Below are positions 32,049-35,114 of a DNA stretch of 35,114 nt, piece after piece. This DNA is from an uncultured Collinsella sp. Its GTDB lineage: Bacteria > Actinomycetota > Coriobacteriia > Coriobacteriales > Coriobacteriaceae. Below the pieces are notes generated by a model. It saw nothing but the letters and a program-made list of their open reading frames with translations, did no database searches and was not told the origin of the DNA. The position numbers and the translations under genes are program-made. Position 1 is the stretch's first letter. The number at the start of each line of letters is the position of its first letter. The stretch lies in contig UQJV01000020.1 of the NCBI GenBank assembly GCA_900541475.1, positions 1 to 35,114 on the forward strand, written 5' to 3'.

Positions 32049-32729
32049 CTATTTCCCGAATGCCGCGCGCACAAAGCGCTGGGCGAACAGCTTATTAGCG
32101 ATGTTGATGACATGGCCCAAGAACAGCGCCGAGATGGCGGTGGTCACGCCAAAGCCGCCCAGGTTGTGCATGAGCGCGAGCGACAGAACGAGAGACACGG
32201 CGACATGCGAGCAGTCGAACACGACTTTTACGTCGCCAAAGCGGCGTTTAATCTTTTCGGCAATGACCTGCACCAGGCCGTCGGGCGCGTTGGGGACAAC
32301 GCCCATGTTGACGACGAGACTTACGCCAAATGCAGTGACAGCGAGGGAGAGCAGCATGGTCTCAACCTGTATGGGGAGTGCTGCGGGATGCAGCGGGTTG
32401 ACCGCCATGAAGAAGTCGGTGAAGCCGCCGATGAGCGTTGAGAAGCACAGCTCGAGCAGGATGCGCGGCTGGAACTCGCGTCGCAAGATAGTGAATTGTG
32501 CCACGATGTAGGCGACATAGGTAGCGGTGATCCAAAAGCCGAGCGTCTTGCCCGTGAGCATGGATAGGGTTGTGGCAAAGCACGTGAGCGCGGCGACGCC
32601 CAGGCCAGATGCCGTCTGGAGACTCATGCCGAGTGCCAGTACTGCAACGCCCGCCAGACACATCAGCATCCTGATGACGGTATGGAACCAATCGATCTTC
32701 TCGCCATTCATGATGATGAGCGGTCGCAT
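32049..32729 (-). CDS. YczE/YitT-type integral membrane protein
   Basis: A 226-residue membrane protein with five or six hydrophobic segments (for example HTVIRMLMCLAGVAVLALGM near the start, TMLLSLAVTAFGVSLVVNMGVVP in the middle, and FGVTTAISALFLGHVINIANKLF near the end). It resembles the YczE/YyaS/YitT family, whose function is not established. GAAAGGA lies 11 bp before the ATG at 32729. A structured leader with an apparent terminator sits upstream, so expression may be controlled by attenuation. It is followed by the ATPase gene on the same strand after 113 bp. Confidence 0.78.
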   Translation of the reverse strand: MRPLIIMNGEKIDWFHTVIRMLMCLAGVAVLALGMSLQTASGLGVAALTCFATTLSMLTGKTLGFWITATYVAYIVAQFTILRREFQPRILLELCFSTLIGGFTDFFMAVNPLHPAALPIQVETMLLSLAVTAFGVSLVVNMGVVPNAPDGLVQVIAEKIKRRFGDVKVVFDCSHVAVSLVLSLALMHNLGGFGVTTAISALFLGHVINIANKLFAQRFVRAAFGK

Positions 32730-32756
32730 GTCGCTACCCGTCCTTTCGGTTGTGTG

Positions 32757-32836
32757 AAAAAACTGACCCGGACCGGCAAAAGAGGGTTATCGGAGGCACT
32801 GCTGTTAAAGCAGAAAAGCCGGCCCCACGGTCAGTT
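32757..32836 (-). promoter_or_regulatory. Structured leader with terminator-like stem before the membrane protein gene
   Basis: Reading toward the gene: AACTGACC (32836-32829) pairs with GGTCAGTT (32768-32761), followed at once by TTTT (to 32757). Inside, CCGGC/GCCGG (32822-32818 with 32777-32773) and a small CTGCT-loop-AGCAG hairpin (32813-32799) make a three-part structure. A possible promoter lies at 32928-32900 (TTGGCA, 17 bp, TGTCAT). The layout resembles an attenuator or riboswitch; I did not match it to a known class. Confidence 0.5.
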
Positions 32837-32907
32837 GTCTAGGAAGTGTCTCGCTGTGCCGGAATGGGACTGAAGGGCCAGAGAGACGGGAGGAAAGCAA
32901 ATGACAT

Positions 32908-32966
32908 TGCGTGGGCAATAGGATGCCAAGATGGTAGGGTGCGTCTTAGCATCCTATTGCTCACGC
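32908..32966. repeat. 18-bp inverted repeat around the divergent promoter region
   Basis: GCGTGGGCAATAGGATGC (32908-32925) and GCATCCTATTGCTCACGC (32949-32966) are complementary at 17 of 18 positions with a 23-bp gap. The left arm overlaps the possible -35 of the membrane protein gene. It is a possible operator. Confidence 0.6.
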
Positions 32967-32969
32967 TCG

Positions 32970-32985
32970 ACGAAATCGGTTTCGT
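32970..32985. promoter_or_regulatory. LacI-type operator, copy 1
   Basis: ACGAAATCGGTTTCGT, the exact complement of the motif at 33095-33110; central CG and near-palindrome fit a LacI-family protein. It ends at the edge of a possible promoter TTGAGC (32986-32991), 18 bp, TTCTAT (33010-33015) pointing to the HIT gene. Confidence 0.6.
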
Positions 32986-33037
32986 TTGAGCCTTAGTATA
33001 CGCACGGGATTCTATTTGCAAAGAGAAAAACAATAAA

Positions 33038-33053
33038 AAGTGAACGTTTACCT
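33038..33053 (+). promoter_or_regulatory. Site resembling the uxa operator
   Basis: AAGTGAACGTTTACCT matches the uxaC operator AGGTGAACGTTCACCT at 14 of 16 positions and keeps the GTGAACGTT core. It lies 164 bp before the HIT start codon and would link HIT-gntP to the hexuronate regulator. Confidence 0.6.
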
Positions 33054-33085
33054 AATCGTAACAACTCGTTGGCTGTATCATGGCG

Positions 33086-33119
33086 GTAGTCGATACGAAA
33101 CCGATTTCGTATCGACTAC
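33086..33119. promoter_or_regulatory. 34-bp palindrome containing LacI-type operator copy 2
   Basis: Arms GTAGTCGATACGAAA (33086-33100) and TTTCGTATCGACTAC (33105-33119) are perfect over 15 bp with CCGA between. The core ACGAAACCGATTTCGT (33095-33110) repeats copy 1 in inverse orientation, 125 bp away centre to centre. A repressor could loop the two. As RNA it would be a stable hairpin in the leader. Confidence 0.7.
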
Positions 33120-33216
33120 GCATGCGTTGTATCTGTCCATTATCTGGTGGTGTAAACGAGGGGTTACACCTGCCGCAAAAGCGGCATCCATCATTGTCCA
33201 GATTGAAAGGATCACC

Positions 33217-33651
33217 ATGGAACAGCATACCGATTGCTCGTACTGCATGTGCGGGACCGACAACACGCTCGTCGACGCCTTTGGCATCCCCATGCTTGAC
33301 CTGCCTGCCAGCAAGCTCATCTTGTTTAAGGAGCAGAGTCATAAGGGCCGCGTAATCGTGGCCTCCAAGCAGCACGTCGATGACATCTCCTGCATGTCCG
33401 AGGAAGACGCCGCCGCCTTTATGGCCGATGTCCGCCACGTCGCGGCAGCGCTGCACAAGGCGTTCAATCCCGACAAGATTAACTTTGGTGCCTACGGCGA
33501 CACCATGCATCACCTGCACGTGCATATCGTCCCCAAGTACAAGGACGACCCGTTTGAGTTTGGCGACGTGTTTGCCATGAACCCCGGTCGCGTCACGCTC
33601 GAGTCGGCTCAGTACGACGAGATCGCCCAGGCAATTGTCGCCAACCTGTAA
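33217..33651 (+). CDS. HIT family hydrolase
   Basis: A 144-residue histidine-triad protein. The triad is HHLHVHIVPK (His at the H-x-H-x-H positions, about residues 106-112), and CSYCMCG near the amino end may bind zinc. HIT proteins hydrolyse nucleoside phosphoramidates or dinucleotides. GAAAGGA precedes the ATG at 33217 by 6 bp; the long frame reaching back to 33040 covers the operators and is not used. gntP follows after 66 bp and is likely cotranscribed. Why a HIT protein travels with a sugar-acid permease is not clear. Confidence 0.88.
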   Translation: MEQHTDCSYCMCGTDNTLVDAFGIPMLDLPASKLILFKEQSHKGRVIVASKQHVDDISCMSEEDAAAFMADVRHVAAALHKAFNPDKINFGAYGDTMHHLHVHIVPKYKDDPFEFGDVFAMNPGRVTLESAQYDEIAQAIVANL

Positions 33652-33717
33652 GCGAGTAAAAGCTGCTATTTCGAATAGAAGCACTTGGCTTCATTGCCAG
33701 TTAAAAGGAGCTTATCT

Positions 33718-35052
33718 ATGAATGCAGGAGTTGTTTCACTCCTTTGGGTGCTGGTGGGCGTAGTCCTGCTGGTCGCCATGATCGTTAAGTTTAAAATCAA
33801 CAGCATCATTGCGCTTATTCTTTCCGCCATTTTTATCGCCCTTGCCGACGGCATCTCTGTGGGCGACCTTGTCACCACCATGGAAGATGGACTGGGCGGA
33901 ACGCTTAAGTCGCTTGCGCTGATCATTATCTTTGGCGCAGCCATCGGAAAACTGATGACCGATTCGGGTGCCTCGCAGCAGATTGCCGACACTATCGTTG
34001 ACAAGCTCGGTATTAAGCTGCTGCCTGTTGCGCTTCTGATCATCGGCGTTATCTTTGGTATGAGCATGTTCTACGAGGTGGCGTTCCTTATCGTTACGCC
34101 GCTCGTTATCAGCATCGCCAAAGAGGCCGACATCCCCTATATGCGCCTGATTATCCCGGCTGTTTCTGGTACCACGATGGGCCATTCTCTTTTTCCGCCG
34201 CAGCCTGGTCCTATGGCGCTGGTGAGTGCCTTTGGTGCCGAGGTTCCGCCGGTCTACATCTTTGGTCTGATCGTCACGATTCCGACACTTATCTGCTCTG
34301 GTCTTTTGCTGTGCCATTTCATCCCCGGTCTCGATGACATGCCGCTTGGCAATGTTATGAAGCCGGCGGAGCGCAGGCCCGCGGACGAGCTTCCGCCGTT
34401 CTGGCTTTCCATTCTGGTGCCGCTGTTCCCGGCAATCATCATGATTGGGGCTTCGATTATCAAGAACACGGTGGGCGAGGGTTGCTTTGCATACGATCTT
34501 GCCAGCTGCATCGGTAGCGCAGATATCACTATGCTCATCACGATGATTCTTGCCATGGTTGCGTATGGTTATACGCGCGGCATGGATGGCGGAGAGATCT
34601 CTAGCTCTATGTCCGATGCTATCAAGGGCGTCGCGAACGTGCTGCTCGTTATCGGTGCCGGCGGCATCATGAAGCAGGTCATCATTACTTCTGGCGTTGG
34701 CGCGACGCTTGCCGACATGGTGAGCCTCATGCCGGTGTCGCCGCTGATTTTGGCTTGGGTGATCACGGTGGTCCTGCGCCTGCTCACCGGCCAGGGTACC
34801 GTCTCGGCCATCACCGCCGCCGGCGTCGTGGCACCTATGGTTACGCAGTTTGGCATCAACCCGGTGCTTGCAGTACTGGTCTGCGCCTGCGCATCCAATA
34901 CCATCACGCCTATGTATGACGGCGGCTACCTGCTGTTCCAGCAGTCGTTTGGCCTGTCGATGAAGGATACCTATAAGACATGGGGCCTGTTGGAGCTCGT
35001 CAACTCCGTTGTCGGCCTCATCATGGTTCTAATCCTGAGCCTGTTTATCTAG
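33718..35052 (+). CDS. gntP: GntP family gluconate/sugar-acid permease
   Basis: A 444-residue membrane protein of the GntP family of proton symporters for gluconate and related acids, about 12-14 helices. Family features: GGTLKSLALIIIFGAAIGKLM, FGMSMFYEVAFLIVTPLV, GHSLFPPQPGPMAL and GQGTVSAITAAGVVAPM. AAAGGAG at 33703-33709 precedes the ATG at 33718. It follows the HIT gene and probably shares its promoter, which carries a uxa-like operator and two other operators. Gluconate, galactonate, an idonate-type acid or glycerate are all possible cargo. The last 62 bases of the window, after the stop, show nothing recognisable. Confidence 0.92.
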   Translation: MNAGVVSLLWVLVGVVLLVAMIVKFKINSIIALILSAIFIALADGISVGDLVTTMEDGLGGTLKSLALIIIFGAAIGKLMTDSGASQQIADTIVDKLGIKLLPVALLIIGVIFGMSMFYEVAFLIVTPLVISIAKEADIPYMRLIIPAVSGTTMGHSLFPPQPGPMALVSAFGAEVPPVYIFGLIVTIPTLICSGLLLCHFIPGLDDMPLGNVMKPAERRPADELPPFWLSILVPLFPAIIMIGASIIKNTVGEGCFAYDLASCIGSADITMLITMILAMVAYGYTRGMDGGEISSSMSDAIKGVANVLLVIGAGGIMKQVIITSGVGATLADMVSLMPVSPLILAWVITVVLRLLTGQGTVSAITAAGVVAPMVTQFGINPVLAVLVCACASNTITPMYDGGYLLFQQSFGLSMKDTYKTWGLLELVNSVVGLIMVLILSLFI

Positions 35053-35114
35053 GCGAGAAACGCATAAGACAAGCGTGTCTCACCGCAAGCCCGCGGACAG
35101 TTGCCTATCAAACT

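Overview
The window looks like chromosomal DNA of a high-GC gut actinobacterium of the Coriobacteriia, most likely Collinsella. This rests on gene content and style (short operons, two feoA plus feoB and a Cys-rich FeoB partner, EbgA-type beta-galactosidase, Lar enzymes, Old-Yellow-Enzyme flavoproteins); no database search was run. The first ~480 bases are an exception: a truncated OPT peptide transporter that resembles Bacteroidales proteins and ends abruptly, so the left edge may be an assembly join.

Layout. 1-480: OPT fragment (-). 685-2743: larA and a MIP-type channel (+), closed by a nested palindromic terminator. 3066-5312: larB-larC-tetR on the opposite strand; LarC has a large His-rich loop and no LarC2 domain. 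5427-6062: serB (-). 6319-8106: aspS (+). 8350-13210: a LacI regulator (-) facing ebgA-ebgC, with three identical operators around the ebg promoter. 13364-14827: APC amino-acid permease. 15250-15498: HPr-like protein with Asp at the Ser46 position. 15687-19017: feoA-feoA-feoB and a Cys-rich membrane peptide. 19165-26668: a LacI regulator and the hexuronate operon uxaC - GPH symporter - uxaB - uxaA. 26876-30243: a GltD-like Fe-S flavoprotein and an enoate-reductase-like flavoenzyme. 30343-30575: frameshifted GntR/FCD remnant. 30844-31935: AAA ATPase with a winged-helix tail, bracketed by two different repeat arrays. 32049-32729: YczE/YitT-type membrane protein behind a structured leader. 33217-35052: HIT protein and GntP permease.

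How parts fit. UxaC, UxaB and UxaA convert D-galacturonate via tagaturonate and altronate to 2-keto-3-deoxygluconate, with the GPH symporter as uptake route. The uxa promoter carries two copies of a 14-bp palindrome, and a close variant lies upstream of the HIT-gntP pair, which suggests one sugar-acid regulon. LarB and LarC make the nickel-pincer cofactor carried on Lys184 of LarA; LarE is not in the window. The ebg genes give lactose or beta-galactoside hydrolysis, but no sugar permease sits with them.

No rRNA, tRNA, CRISPR array, intact insertion sequence or prophage was recognised. The least explained DNA is non-coding: a four-dyad array (30671-30823), a 7 x 10-bp tandem repeat before the ATPase gene (31952-32021), a palindrome-dense 487-bp interval (32730-33216) and a 220-bp AT-rich element with 30-bp inverted ends (14933-15152).
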